Below the pieces are notes generated by a model that saw only the letters and a program-made list of their open reading frames with translations, was not told the origin of the DNA and did no database searches. 64,000 bases of DNA from Ignavibacteriales bacterium. Lineage in GTDB: Bacteria > Bacteroidota > Ignavibacteria > Ignavibacteriales > Melioribacteraceae. Made by a program: the position numbers and the translations under genes. This document shows, in pieces, positions 9,638 through 18,772 of the stretch. Position 1 is the first letter of the stretch. Each line of letters opens with the position of its first letter. The stretch covers positions 124,001-188,000 of the forward strand of contig JAIOYW010000003.1 in the NCBI GenBank assembly GCA_021740915.1, written 5' to 3'.

Positions 9638-9999
9638 GCCGGTAAATTGCCTTTATCAATAAAGCAGTAAGATTCTGCATAACTTTTACGTTTATGCAAT
9701 ACGTTTCAGAAGCAGAATTGATCAGAGAAGCGGTCGTTGGATGAAATCATAAATGGGAATTTTTGCAGACAAATTAAGAATGTCAGCCCTCACCGCCCCC
9801 CCCTCCTCCTGAGGGCTGCCCGCAGGGCAGAGCAATGCAGGTGATCTTAATTTTGCCTGTCCAATCTCCGACTGCTTATGCCCAGGCATGACTATAATTA
9901 TCGGTACCGTGCGGAATATTCCTACTTTTATCCCTGAAATTTCAGTAACGGGGCTTTTTTTATTATTTTACAGCTATATATTTCTGAGAAACCGAATAA
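9638..9999. other. Intergenic stretch with C-rich hairpin cluster
   Basis: About 360 bases without a gene. The notable part is 9786-9829: GCCCTCA/TGAGGGC flanking a C8 run and other C/T-rich bases, followed directly by the small hairpin TGCCC-GCA-GGGCA. The C-run is foreign to the AT-rich surroundings and looks like a dispersed repeat or repeat remnant. A weak stem with a T7 run (9932-9964, CCC...GGG around TGAAATTTCA) could be a terminator. No coding region is supported. Confidence 0.5.
9932..9965 (+). terminator. Possible weak intrinsic terminator
   Basis: A CCCTGAA...TTCA...GGGG stem with a 5-base bulge is followed by a T7 run. It lies 35 bases upstream of the GT2 start. It could end transcription from the GH92 side or be a chance pairing. 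Confidence 0.35.
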
Positions 10000-11169
10000 A
10001 TGTACCAGAGAAGAAAATATTACAGAAAGAAAAAAAAGCCGGAAACTGAATCTGAACAGCCTGAATTAAAGCCGGCTGAAAATGAATCAGCGGAAATTAA
10101 AGAAGAAAGTCCTGTGCAGCCAAAAGCAGTGGAAGTAAAACCGGCTGAAAAAAAGCCGGAAATTCGCACCCAGCCGCAGCAGCAGAACAGGAACCAGCAG
10201 CAATCGAAGCCGAATAAACTTCAGAATAAGAATAAGTGGAAAAAACTCAGTATCGTCGTTCCTCTTTATAATGAAGACGAATCGCTGAAAAATTTATACG
10301 CTGAGATTATTAAGTCGCTTGGGAAATTCTCCAGAAATTATGAAATAGTATTTGTTGACGACGGAAGCACCGATAAATCACTTGAAGTTATTAAACAGTT
10401 TGCACGGAATGACCGCAATGTGAAATATGTTTCATTCCGCAAAAATTATGGAAAATCTGCCGCCCTGAATGCAGGTTTTGCCAGAACAACCGGTGATTAT
10501 GTTATTACGATGGATGCCGATCTTCAGGACGATCCGGCAGAGATTCCTTCCCTGATAAATAAACTTGAAGAAGGATATGATCTGGTTTCGGGGTGGAAGA
10601 AAGTCAGGTTCGATCCTTTTATTAAAAGGCACACTTCCCGTTTTTTTAATGCAGTCACCAGAATTTCATCCGGTATTAATATTCATGATTTTAATTGCGG
10701 ACTCAAGGCTTATAAAGGAGAGGTGACAAAAAACATAAATATTTATGGTGAACTTCACCGTTATATTCCCGTTCTTGCCGCATGGCAGGGCTATAAAATA
10801 TCCGAAGTCCCGGTCAGGCATCATTCACGCAAATTCGGTAAAACAAAATTCGGGATTTCAAGATTTTTCAAGGGATTCGTTGACCTCATTACAGTAATAG
10901 TCACAACCCGGTACATCAGACGTCCTATGCATCTTTTCGGATTCCTCGGCGCAATTGCTTTTCTCGCGGGATTTGCTGTGAGCGGCTATCTTTCTTACGA
11001 ATGGTGGGCATTCAATAAGCCTTTGAGCAATCGCCCTCTGCTTCTTTTTGGTATGCTTCTGATGATTGTCGGCATCCAGTTTTTCTCAACCGGCATTCTG
11101 GGAGAGATTATGGTCCATAATTTTGCCTCCGCCCAGGAATATGTCGTAAAAGAAGAAAAAGTAAATTAG
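10000..11169 (+). CDS. GT2 polyprenyl-phosphate glycosyltransferase (DPM/GtrB-like) with low-complexity N-tail
   Basis: An inverting GT-A enzyme that probably charges undecaprenyl phosphate with a sugar. Residues 1-80 form a polar K/E/P/Q-rich tail with no recognisable domain. The catalytic domain starts at about residue 83 (LSIVVPLYNEDESL) and shows FVDDGSTDKS and the DADLQDDP metal-binding motif, then NCGLKAY and the basic HHSRKFGKTKFGISRF stretch typical of this family. Two membrane helices (about 309-331 and 345-367) end the protein. The tail is unusual for the family. It is followed 12 bases later by a GT4 gene, so the two form a pair. Substrate unknown. Confidence 0.87.
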   Translation: MYQRRKYYRKKKKPETESEQPELKPAENESAEIKEESPVQPKAVEVKPAEKKPEIRTQPQQQNRNQQQSKPNKLQNKNKWKKLSIVVPLYNEDESLKNLYAEIIKSLGKFSRNYEIVFVDDGSTDKSLEVIKQFARNDRNVKYVSFRKNYGKSAALNAGFARTTGDYVITMDADLQDDPAEIPSLINKLEEGYDLVSGWKKVRFDPFIKRHTSRFFNAVTRISSGINIHDFNCGLKAYKGEVTKNINIYGELHRYIPVLAAWQGYKISEVPVRHHSRKFGKTKFGISRFFKGFVDLITVIVTTRYIRRPMHLFGFLGAIAFLAGFAVSGYLSYEWWAFNKPLSNRPLLLFGMLLMIVGIQFFSTGILGEIMVHNFASAQEYVVKEEKVN

Positions 11170-11181
11170 TCTAAACCACAA

Positions 11182-12291
11182 ATGAGAATCGTAATTCTCT
11201 CCGCTGCATATCCTTACCGTGGGGGGATTTCTTCTTTTGCTGCCCAGCTTTACAGGGAACTTGCCCCGGAAAACGAGACCGCGGTAGTGACGTTTACAAG
11301 GCAGTATCCGGGCTTTCTTTTTCCTGGGAAAACACAGTTCGAAAAAGACCGCTCTGAAGAAATTCCTGCAATCCGCCTGCTCGATTCTCTGAATCCGCTT
11401 ACGTGGTTCAAAACAGCCCGGTATATTGCAGACCTCAACCCTGATGTACTCATCATCAAATATTGGACGCCATTTTTCGCTTTGCCCTTTTCAATTATTG
11501 CGCGGAAATGCCGGAAGCGGAATATCCGCGTTCTTGCAATTTGTCATAATGTCCTCCCTCATGAAAGATTGCCTTTCGATAAAAAACTCACCAAATATTT
11601 TCTGGACTCAATCGACAAAATTTTTCTGCTTTCCGGCTCAGTTGAAAAAGAATTGCTCGCCTTCTCTGACTCATATAATTACAGAATCCTTTTCCATCCC
11701 GTATATTCCAAGTTCGGAGAAATCGTTCCGAAGCAAAAAGCCCGCGAAAAACTTGGGATCAGCGATGGTAAACTCCTGCTCTTCTTTGGATTTATCCGGG
11801 AGTACAAGGGGTTGGATATTCTTCTTAAAGCAATGAATTTACTGCGGGAGCTGAAAGGAATTAAACTTATAGTTGCCGGTGAATTTTATTCGGGGCGAGA
11901 GGAACTCCTTAAAATGGTAAGCGATATGCAGATTCAGGATATCGTAAGGTTCGATGAAAATTTTATTCCTTCGGATATGGTCAGGTATTATTTTTCTGCA
12001 TCTGACTTAGTCGTTCTGCCCTATAGAGATGCAACCCAAAGCGGAATAACACAGATCGCATATAATTTCCTGAAACCCGTGCTTGTTACAAGAGTAGGGA
12101 GTTTACCGGAAATTGTTTCGGATGGTAAAACCGGACTCCTTTGCAGACCGGAAGATCCGCATGATCTCGCCGGTAAGATCAAACAGTTTTTTCTCAACGA
12201 AGGAGACATTGATTACAAGGGCAATATTTCCAACGAACTGCAGAAAAAATCATGGGCCCGGTTCGTTTCAGACCTGTTAGAAATTGTTTAA
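11182..12291 (+). CDS. GT4-family glycosyltransferase
   Basis: A group 1 glycosyltransferase (369 aa). The N-terminal loop SAAYPYRGGISSFAAQL (7-23) resembles the acceptor/donor Gly-rich loop of GT-B enzymes. The C-terminal domain has LLFFGFIREYKGLDILLKAM (about 195-214), PYRDATQSGITQIA near 279-292 where the second catalytic Glu of the E-x7-E motif is usually found, and VGSLPEIVSDGKTGLL. In this subfamily the first Glu of the motif is not obvious, a small deviation. It is co-directional with, and 12 bases from, the GT2 gene, so both probably act on one lipid-linked glycan. Confidence 0.83.
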   Translation: MRIVILSAAYPYRGGISSFAAQLYRELAPENETAVVTFTRQYPGFLFPGKTQFEKDRSEEIPAIRLLDSLNPLTWFKTARYIADLNPDVLIIKYWTPFFALPFSIIARKCRKRNIRVLAICHNVLPHERLPFDKKLTKYFLDSIDKIFLLSGSVEKELLAFSDSYNYRILFHPVYSKFGEIVPKQKAREKLGISDGKLLLFFGFIREYKGLDILLKAMNLLRELKGIKLIVAGEFYSGREELLKMVSDMQIQDIVRFDENFIPSDMVRYYFSASDLVVLPYRDATQSGITQIAYNFLKPVLVTRVGSLPEIVSDGKTGLLCRPEDPHDLAGKIKQFFLNEGDIDYKGNISNELQKKSWARFVSDLLEIV

Positions 12292-12475
12292 CTTATTTAT
12301 TTATCGCTGTTATTAAAAGAGTTAAAATAAGACATAAAGACTTATTTGTTTTTAGTTCACATTTCATTATTTTAGTCGGTCAAAAGTTTATTCTGAAGAT
12401 AATTAATTGTAGGTATTTATAATTTGAAAATTCCTTTGGATTTGCTCTTAATAGTTTCTTTGATTTCCCCGCAAT

Positions 12476-12483
12476 TAAATTTG
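12476..12483 (+). promoter_or_regulatory. Candidate Bacteroidota-type -7 element (TAAATTTG)
   Basis: Matches TAnnTTTG, the -7 consensus known for the major sigma factor of Bacteroidota. It lies 76 bases before the start of the FadL-like porin gene, which has its own clear ribosome site (AGGAG, 12547-12551). No good -33 TTG is seen at the usual distance, so support is moderate to weak. Confidence 0.35.
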
Positions 12484-12558
12484 CTTTTATTGGCAAAAAT
12501 TGCTGAATCATAGGCTTTTCACACAATCACATCTAATCATATTGATAGGAGTTAACAC

Positions 12559-13779
12559 ATGAAAAAAACTGTTTCTATTCTTAAAGTGGTTGCTTTAGCT
12601 GCTGCATTGACCACAAGTATATTTGCAAACGGTTTAAGCCTGAACTCAATCGGTGCACGCGCACTCGGTATGGGCGGCGCTTTTATCGGTCTTGCCAATG
12701 ACGGGACTGCCTTGTACTGGAACCCTGCAGGACTCGCAGGACAGAAAAGCAGTTTACTTCTTTTTGCTACGGATATAATACCTAGCGGTTCTTACAAAAC
12801 TACAGGTATTGATGCCACAATGGTTACAAACCATTACCTCAGCCCAAATCTTTTCGCCAATTACAATATGGGTAAACTTTCTGTCGCGCTCGGTGTTTAT
12901 GTTCCTGCCGGTCTTGGCGCTGAATGGGATCCCACACAATTCGGGTATCCTGCAAGCGCTAATCTTGAATTTTTTTCGAAAATTGGTGTAATTAATTTCT
13001 CGCCAGGTATTGCTTATCAGGTTACTGATAAATTATCATTAGGACTTGCAGCCAATATTTATTATGCAATGTTTGATATGAAAAGACCGGCTCCGGGTTC
13101 GATTTTGCAGTATTCAGAAGAATCAACAGGTATGGGATATGGTTTTACCTTCGGCGCTAAATACCAGGTAAACGATCAGCTTTCTGCAGGCGCTACTTTC
13201 CGCCTCGCAACAAAAGTTACGATGAACGGAACTGCCACAAATCCAATGTTCGCTGCATACAATAAAACAAACAGCGAATTTGACCGCGATATCACATGGC
13301 CGATGTGGGCCGGTTTTGGTCTAGGATATAAAGTTAATGATCAGTTGACACTCGCTCTCGATGCACAGTATAGCCAGTGGTCTGAACTCGATGAACTGGT
13401 TACCGAGTATAAAGAAAGTCTCTGGAAAACCGTTATCGAACCAACTGAAGGTCATAAATTTTTCCTTAAATGGGAAGATAAAATTCAGATCCGTTTAGGC
13501 GCTGAATATGCAGTTAATAATGACCTTTCATGCCGTCTTGGTTATTATTATGATCCTGCTCCTGCTCCGGATGAAACAATTAACGTTCTTTTCCCGTCTT
13601 CAACAAACCATGTTATCACCGGCGGCGCTACCTATAAAATGGGCGCTCTTTCAGTTATCGGCGGACTCGAATACCTGTTAGGCGGTGAAAGAGAAATAGC
13701 TCCTGCTGCTCATGCCATGCCAGGAACACATCAGATGAGCATTTTTGCTTTTAGTGTCGGCTTAGGATACTGTTTATAA
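12559..13779 (+). CDS. FadL/OmpP1/TodX-family outer-membrane porin
   Basis: An outer-membrane beta-barrel transporter for long-chain fatty acids or other hydrophobic compounds. A signal peptide spans about 1-23 (ending SIFANG). The hallmark N-terminal hatch sequence follows: LNSIGARALGMGGAFIGLANDGTALYWNPAGLA (read in two parts, residues 26-58). The rest is alternating amphipathic strands ending in the aromatic-rich VGLGYCL, as for barrel proteins. Length 406 aa is normal. The start is decided by the AGGAG ribosome site 7 bases upstream. It is monocistronic: a long leader precedes it and a strong terminator follows 24 bases after the stop. Confidence 0.9.
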   Translation: MKKTVSILKVVALAAALTTSIFANGLSLNSIGARALGMGGAFIGLANDGTALYWNPAGLAGQKSSLLLFATDIIPSGSYKTTGIDATMVTNHYLSPNLFANYNMGKLSVALGVYVPAGLGAEWDPTQFGYPASANLEFFSKIGVINFSPGIAYQVTDKLSLGLAANIYYAMFDMKRPAPGSILQYSEESTGMGYGFTFGAKYQVNDQLSAGATFRLATKVTMNGTATNPMFAAYNKTNSEFDRDITWPMWAGFGLGYKVNDQLTLALDAQYSQWSELDELVTEYKESLWKTVIEPTEGHKFFLKWEDKIQIRLGAEYAVNNDLSCRLGYYYDPAPAPDETINVLFPSSTNHVITGGATYKMGALSVIGGLEYLLGGEREIAPAAHAMPGTHQMSIFAFSVGLGYCL

Positions 13780-13803
13780 TTTTTTTCATGCTCTTTTTTT
13801 TTG

Positions 13804-13840
13804 ACGGCGGGCAGTTCAAACTGTTCCGCCGTTTTTTTTG
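13804..13840 (+). terminator. Rho-independent terminator after the porin gene
   Basis: The stem ACGGCGG/CCGCCGT has an inner extension CAGTT/AACTG and is followed by a T8 run. A textbook intrinsic terminator for the FadL-like gene. Confidence 0.93.
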
Positions 13841-13954
13841 CCTTCCGTTCTGAGCCAAATTCACCTTATATATCATTCGTTATCCAATTTTTAAGTATAT
13901 TTTCAGATTCTATTCCGGAAGATTACAACTGACAAATCCATACATAAGGTGCAC

Positions 13955-16513
13955 ATGGCTGAGCAAAAAAAGAAAATTGTGAAAAGCAGACCCGAACAGA
14001 AAGCAAAAGAAACGGGATTTCATATCGATAATATTATTCCGCAGAAGTATCAGACTGCGGCGCTTCTTGCTGTAATTGTAGTGATATTCCTTGCATATCT
14101 CTCGCCCATGTATTTCGGGGGGAAAACCTTTCAGTCGGGTGATATTATTACAAGCAAGAGTATGAGTTCTTATCTCGATAAAGACCGTGAAGGATATACT
14201 CTCTGGTACCCTTACATTTTTGCCGGTATGCCGGCTTATGGACTCGCAACCGATTATAAATGGTTTAACCTTATCTGGGTGGGTGTTCAATCTGTCCGAT
14301 CCGCTTTCTCAGCATTTTTCTCCGTTGATTATGCAAAATGGTCGTTTTACCTTATTCTCCTCGCGTTCACATCATATTTTCTTGTTTATTATCTTACCAA
14401 AAACAGGCTGATAGCTCTTTTTGCCGCACTTTCAACAAGTTTTAGCACAGGGCTTATACTTTTCCTGTTTATAGGACACGTGACCAAACTGACGGCAATA
14501 TGTTTTTTCCCGCTTATTTTCCTTATGCTCCTGAAATTCAAAGACGAAGGAATTTCAGTCAGGAACCTTGCAGTTCTTATCATATCCCTTCAGCTTGCAA
14601 TGCAGGGCTGGCACGTGCAGATAATTTTCTATACTCTGTTTGCAGTTGGAATTTATTTCCTCTTCTTTATCGTAAGATCATTCATTATTAAAAACAATGA
14701 TGATCTAAAAAGCTATTTTAAGTCCGGTCTTGTGTTCAGCGGTGCCTTTCTGATCGCTCTTATTATTCAGGCGGATAACCTGACTCAGATATACGAATGG
14801 AATCCATATTCAACACGCGGTTCTCAGAGCGTTATTGATATGCAGGAATCAGTGCAGAAAAAAGCATCGAAGGACAGCGATTTTTACGAATATGCAACAA
14901 ACTGGTCATTCTCACCTGGTGAGGTGATGACCTTTATTATTCCCTCCTGGTATGGGTTCGGAAATTCTAAATACTCGGGACCGCTTACCCGAAATCAGGA
15001 AGTTGAAGTGAATACTTATTTCGGACAGATGCCTTTTGTCGATGTTGCAATGTATATGGGTATCGTTGTGCTCTGGCTGGCGCTTCTCTCAATATACATA
15101 AACCTTAAAAGGAAAAATCCGCTGATTCAGTTTTATACTGTTCTTGCTATGATAGCGCTTTTTATCTCGTTCGGCAGAACATTCCCATTTTTGTATGACA
15201 TAATGTTCTATTATTTCCCCTATTTCGATAAGTTCAGAGTTCCTTCAATGATACTCGTTCTTATTCAGCTTACTCTTCCGGTTGTTGCTGCTCTCGGCAT
15301 AAAATACATTATTGCCGACGGCAGAAAGGATAAATCGCTGCAGAATATTATCAGGTATTCACTGATCGGAAGCGCAGCGGTTTTTGTGGCATTTTTACTG
15401 CTGAGCAGTCCTGTGAAAGGATGGATGGAAAGCAGAGTAATGGATTATGCGGCGGAAAATGCTTCGAATCAGAACCTCGCTAATCAGTTCAGGGCTCTCT
15501 CCGGGTTTATTGCCGATTTTTTCTGGACTGACGCAATGTTTGCATTCGGCTTCCTCACACTCAGTATCGGATTTGTTTATCTCTATCTCATTAATAAACT
15601 CACATCATCGGTTCTTGTAATTATTCTTGTTATAATTTCAGCCGCCGATCTATTAAGGGTCAGTTCAAGAGGAGCCAAATATAGTGATGAGATGAACAGC
15701 GAAATGCTTTTCAGAGAACCGAATTATGTTACAGTGATCAGGAACCAGAAAGATTCTGAACCGTTCAGAATGCTTAACTTAAAACAGGACGGTTCGATGG
15801 GTTCTTTTAATCAGAACCAGAATTTTAACGGCTTTTTCGGACTTCACGATTTTTACGGTTATTCCTCGTTAAAACCCAGAGCATACCAGGATTATATGGA
15901 TATTGTCGGTCCGGTCAATAATACTCTCTGGAATATGTTGAACGTAAAATATATAATATCGGACAGGCAGATTAACAGACCTGGTATGACGCAGATTTCC
16001 GCAGCTCAGAATGAATTCGTTTACAGGAATGAATCGGCTCTGCCCAGAGCTTATTTTGCTGACAGCGTTGAAAAATCCACCCCGCTCCAGGTTCTGAATC
16101 TGGTTAAGAATGATTCTTTCAATCCGCGTGCTATTTTATATACTACCGATTCAGAACTCACAATCGATAAACCAGATAGTACAACTTCCGTTAGTTTTGT
16201 ATCATATCAGGATGAAAAAATAGTGATTCGGGCAAATGCAAGCGGCAATAACCTGCTTTTCCTCGGCGATACATATTTCCCTTCCGGCTGGAAAGCATAT
16301 ATTGACGGAAATGAAACTGAGATATACAGGCTCAATCACGGTTTCAGGGGAGTTGTTGTACCCAAAGGCAGCCACGAATTGGTATTTGAATATAATCCGC
16401 AGTCATTTGTGATATCAAAATATCTCGCTCTTTCGCTGAGCTTTCTCACAATAGCGGGATTAGGGTTCGGTATTTTTATAGAGTCGAAAAGGAAGAAAAC
16501 TGCATCGGCATAA
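13955..16513 (+). CDS. YfhO-like large membrane protein (putative GT-C-type glycosyl transfer)
   Basis: A protein of about 852 residues with an N-terminal cytosolic basic tail (to ~residue 35), about twelve membrane helices up to ~540, a soluble extracytoplasmic domain (~555-810) and a last helix at about 820-842. The soluble part has LGDTYFPSGWKAYIDGNE and HELVFEYNPQSF, characteristic of the YfhO family. In Gram-positive bacteria YfhO participates in glycosylating lipoteichoic acid; in Bacteroidota the role is unknown. The ATG at 13955 is preferred to the GTG at 13949 because AAGG at 13944 is then correctly spaced. A perfect 13-bp hairpin follows the gene. Confidence 0.8.
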   Translation: MAEQKKKIVKSRPEQKAKETGFHIDNIIPQKYQTAALLAVIVVIFLAYLSPMYFGGKTFQSGDIITSKSMSSYLDKDREGYTLWYPYIFAGMPAYGLATDYKWFNLIWVGVQSVRSAFSAFFSVDYAKWSFYLILLAFTSYFLVYYLTKNRLIALFAALSTSFSTGLILFLFIGHVTKLTAICFFPLIFLMLLKFKDEGISVRNLAVLIISLQLAMQGWHVQIIFYTLFAVGIYFLFFIVRSFIIKNNDDLKSYFKSGLVFSGAFLIALIIQADNLTQIYEWNPYSTRGSQSVIDMQESVQKKASKDSDFYEYATNWSFSPGEVMTFIIPSWYGFGNSKYSGPLTRNQEVEVNTYFGQMPFVDVAMYMGIVVLWLALLSIYINLKRKNPLIQFYTVLAMIALFISFGRTFPFLYDIMFYYFPYFDKFRVPSMILVLIQLTLPVVAALGIKYIIADGRKDKSLQNIIRYSLIGSAAVFVAFLLLSSPVKGWMESRVMDYAAENASNQNLANQFRALSGFIADFFWTDAMFAFGFLTLSIGFVYLYLINKLTSSVLVIILVIISAADLLRVSSRGAKYSDEMNSEMLFREPNYVTVIRNQKDSEPFRMLNLKQDGSMGSFNQNQNFNGFFGLHDFYGYSSLKPRAYQDYMDIVGPVNNTLWNMLNVKYIISDRQINRPGMTQISAAQNEFVYRNESALPRAYFADSVEKSTPLQVLNLVKNDSFNPRAILYTTDSELTIDKPDSTTSVSFVSYQDEKIVIRANASGNNLLFLGDTYFPSGWKAYIDGNETEIYRLNHGFRGVVVPKGSHELVFEYNPQSFVISKYLALSLSFLTIAGLGFGIFIESKRKKTASA

Positions 16514-16530
16514 AATATTAATTGAATTTT

Positions 16531-16578
16531 TCCGGAGATATGAGGCAAAAAACTTATCCTCATTTTCATATCTCCGGA
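16531..16578. terminator. Long bidirectional stem-loop between convergent genes
   Basis: TCCGGAGATATGA (16531-16543) is perfectly complementary to TCATATCTCCGGA (16566-16578), enclosing a 22-base loop. The gene on the left ends at 16513 and the one on the right (minus strand) ends at 16589, so it probably serves both. Neither strand has a strong T run after the stem. Confidence 0.6.
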
Positions 16579-16588
16579 CTAATTCTTA

Positions 16589-17284
16589 TCAGACATTCAG
16601 ATATTCATTCCATATCTTATAAAGTTCATATGTGGCTTTAATATCGTCGCTGCAGTATTTTGCAACTTCTTTAATTTTTCCGGCTTCGTAGAGTTCTTTA
16701 ACATCCATACCGCTTACGCCTTTGGATTTGGGGCTTTCGATGCCGAATGAATGGCAGTAGAAATCGAGATTGAATTTTTTGAATCCCCCGAAATACGAAA
16801 AAGCTTCGAGCAGATCGAGATGGCTTTTCATATCGTACCGGTAGCCCATAAAATTTCTTGTGGCTTTGATCTTAAGCATAGCCGATCTTATCATAAGGAA
16901 AGGTACATCAAAACCCCTGCCGTTAAAGGTAATCAACTGGTCAATCTTGGCGGCATAATTCCAGAATTCTCTGATAATTTCTGCTTCAGTTCCTGCTTTG
17001 AAAATTCTTTTTGCACCCTCAGCGCCCGTTTCCCATTCATCCTTTTTTTCGCCTTCGAAAAGGATAAGTGAATTTCCGGATTCCACATTATAGAATGCAA
17101 TTACAACAACCTTAGCGGTAAGCGGATAAAGGCTGAGCCATCTTTTTGCCTCTTCGGTTTTCAGAAGCCGCTGTTCCGGATCAGTTTCTTTTTCAGCCGC
17201 TCTCAGCATATATTCCTGCTGCGATTCGCTCAATGTATCAAAATCGAAACCGACAGTTTCAATATCCATAACAATTCTTTTCAT
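16589..17284 (-). CDS. 3'-5' exonuclease of the PolB-like RNase H fold
   Basis: A stand-alone DEDDy-type proofreading-like exonuclease (231 aa). Exo I is MDIETVG (Asp7, Glu9), Exo II is ITFNGRGFDVPFL near 127-139, and Exo III is YCSDDIKATYEL near 210-221 with Tyr and Asp in the YxxxD arrangement. DMKSHLDL supports the assignment to the predicted PolB-like 3'-5' exonuclease family, which trims nucleic-acid ends in repair or RNA processing. It is the last gene of the minus-strand operon, beginning 1 base after the thioesterase stop. The physiological substrate is unknown. Confidence 0.82.
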   Translation of the reverse strand: MKRIVMDIETVGFDFDTLSESQQEYMLRAAEKETDPEQRLLKTEEAKRWLSLYPLTAKVVVIAFYNVESGNSLILFEGEKKDEWETGAEGAKRIFKAGTEAEIIREFWNYAAKIDQLITFNGRGFDVPFLMIRSAMLKIKATRNFMGYRYDMKSHLDLLEAFSYFGGFKKFNLDFYCHSFGIESPKSKGVSGMDVKELYEAGKIKEVAKYCSDDIKATYELYKIWNEYLNV

Positions 17285-17285
17285 T

Positions 17286-17738
17286 TTATGCTCTTCGTTC
17301 TATTCTGACTTCTTCTTCATAATCCATAACTGCCGCATAAAATTCTTCCTGCAGCGGCATAGGCTTAAGCGTATTACGGTTTATGTGCACAAACACGCCT
17401 CCGCCTTTTGCGATAATTTTCCCGGTCTTTTTATTCCTGACAAGATGCCTGAGTCCAAAACTCGAATTACGCACATACTCTATTCTTGTGTCGATAATAA
17501 GAACATCATCAAGTCTTGCAGGCTGAATGTAATCACATTCGTTGTGCGCCATTATCAGGAACGATTCTCCGTGGAGAAATTCCTTAAGCCCGTAATGAGA
17601 TTGAATATGCTGAATGTATTTGAGTCGTGCATCCTCAAAGTAATTGAAATAAATAGCGTTGTTCATAACGCAGAGCATATCCACTTCGTGAAATCGGACG
17701 GTCTCTTCTATTGAATGTCTGTATTTATCAGTTGTCAT
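17286..17738 (-). CDS. Hotdog-fold acyl-CoA thioesterase (4HBT/YbgC-FadM-like)
   Basis: A single hotdog domain of 150 aa. The family motif near the N-terminus reads [20 protein letters not shown] (residues 14-33): the NN-x-x-Y-F part is conserved, and the usual Asp of the D-x-x-G-H-V-N-N pattern is present as Asp20 while the Gly-His pair is replaced by Cys-Val. The central part [20 protein letters not shown] is typical of the FadM/YbgC group. It hydrolyses acyl-CoA thioesters, substrate unknown. The gene start overlaps the stop of the threonine aldolase gene by 4 bases, implying translational coupling. Confidence 0.85.
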   Translation of the reverse strand: MTTDKYRHSIEETVRFHEVDMLCVMNNAIYFNYFEDARLKYIQHIQSHYGLKEFLHGESFLIMAHNECDYIQPARLDDVLIIDTRIEYVRNSSFGLRHLVRNKKTGKIIAKGGGVFVHINRNTLKPMPLQEEFYAAVMDYEEEVRIERRA

Positions 17739-18772
17739 GCGGCTTTCAGAATTTTTGAAAAAATCTTTTTTGTTTCTGCCAGTTGTTCATCATTAAAATC
17801 GAGATGGGTCACTAACCGGATAAATCCCGGTGCCCCGGTTGAGATCAGAAGCCCTTCCTTCCGTGCATTAATAATTAACTGCTCAGGACTGATCTTTAAC
17901 GGTTTGAACATTATTATGTTTGTATGAACGAGTGAAATATCAATATCAACATCTCCGGTGCCAGCGAGAAAATCAGCAAGAATTCCTGCGCGTGAATGGT
18001 CTTCAGCCAAACGCCGGATATTGTGTCTGATAGCATAGAGAGCTGCTGCGGCAATAACTCCGATCTGCCTCATCCCGCCGCCCCAGGCTTTTCTTATCCT
18101 GAATGCCCGGCTGATCTTTTCCTTGTCCGATACAATCATCGATCCGAGAGGCGTTCCTAATCCTTTGGAAAAGCAGCAGGCGAGAGTATCAAAATTAGCG
18201 GCATAATCAGCGAGCGCGATGCCTGTGGCAACGTGAGCGTTCCAGATTCTTGCGCCGTCAAGATGCATATAAAGATCGTTCCTGGAAGCAAGTTCCCTGA
18301 GTGCTTTAATATTTTCAAGCGGCTGAATTATTCCTCCGGCGCGGTTATGTGTGTTTTCAATCTCTATTACTTTAGTAGATGCCATATAATAAGCTTCTTT
18401 CGGACGAATCAAAGGTTTTACATTTTCCACATTCAGAAGTCCATTGGCAGTGTTAACAAGAGAGAGCTGCAAACCGCTCAATGCAGCGGGTGACCCGGAT
18501 TCATACTGGAAAATATGGGCATTATAATCGCAGATAACTTCATCGCCGGGCTGAGTCAGGGTTTTTAATGCAATTTGATTTGCCATAACGCCGGTGGGCA
18601 CAAACAATGCGGCTTCTTTGCCGAACATAGCAGCGACAGTCTCTTCAAGCTGATTTACAGTAGGATCTTCCTTATAAACATCATCGCCAACTTCCGCATC
18701 ATACATTGCTTTCCGCATTCCTTCGGAGGGTTTTGTAACTGTGTCGCTCCTCAGGTCGATTAAATCTTTCAT
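17735..18772 (-). CDS. ltaE: Low-specificity L-threonine aldolase
   Basis: A PLP-dependent fold-type I aldolase splitting L-threonine or L-allo-threonine into glycine and acetaldehyde (345 aa). The N-terminus [19 protein letters not shown] and [13 protein letters not shown] are family signatures. The PLP lysine is Lys203 in [12 protein letters not shown], and LDGARIWNA (172-180) supplies the cofactor-binding Asp and Arg. It overlaps lnt upstream and the thioesterase downstream by 4 bases each. It could provide glycine for the folate C1 pool; the glycine-cleavage T-protein gene is also in this window but far away. Confidence 0.93.
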   Translation of the reverse strand: MKDLIDLRSDTVTKPSEGMRKAMYDAEVGDDVYKEDPTVNQLEETVAAMFGKEAALFVPTGVMANQIALKTLTQPGDEVICDYNAHIFQYESGSPAALSGLQLSLVNTANGLLNVENVKPLIRPKEAYYMASTKVIEIENTHNRAGGIIQPLENIKALRELASRNDLYMHLDGARIWNAHVATGIALADYAANFDTLACCFSKGLGTPLGSMIVSDKEKISRAFRIRKAWGGGMRQIGVIAAAALYAIRHNIRRLAEDHSRAGILADFLAGTGDVDIDISLVHTNIIMFKPLKISPEQLIINARKEGLLISTGAPGFIRLVTHLDFNDEQLAETKKIFSKILKAA

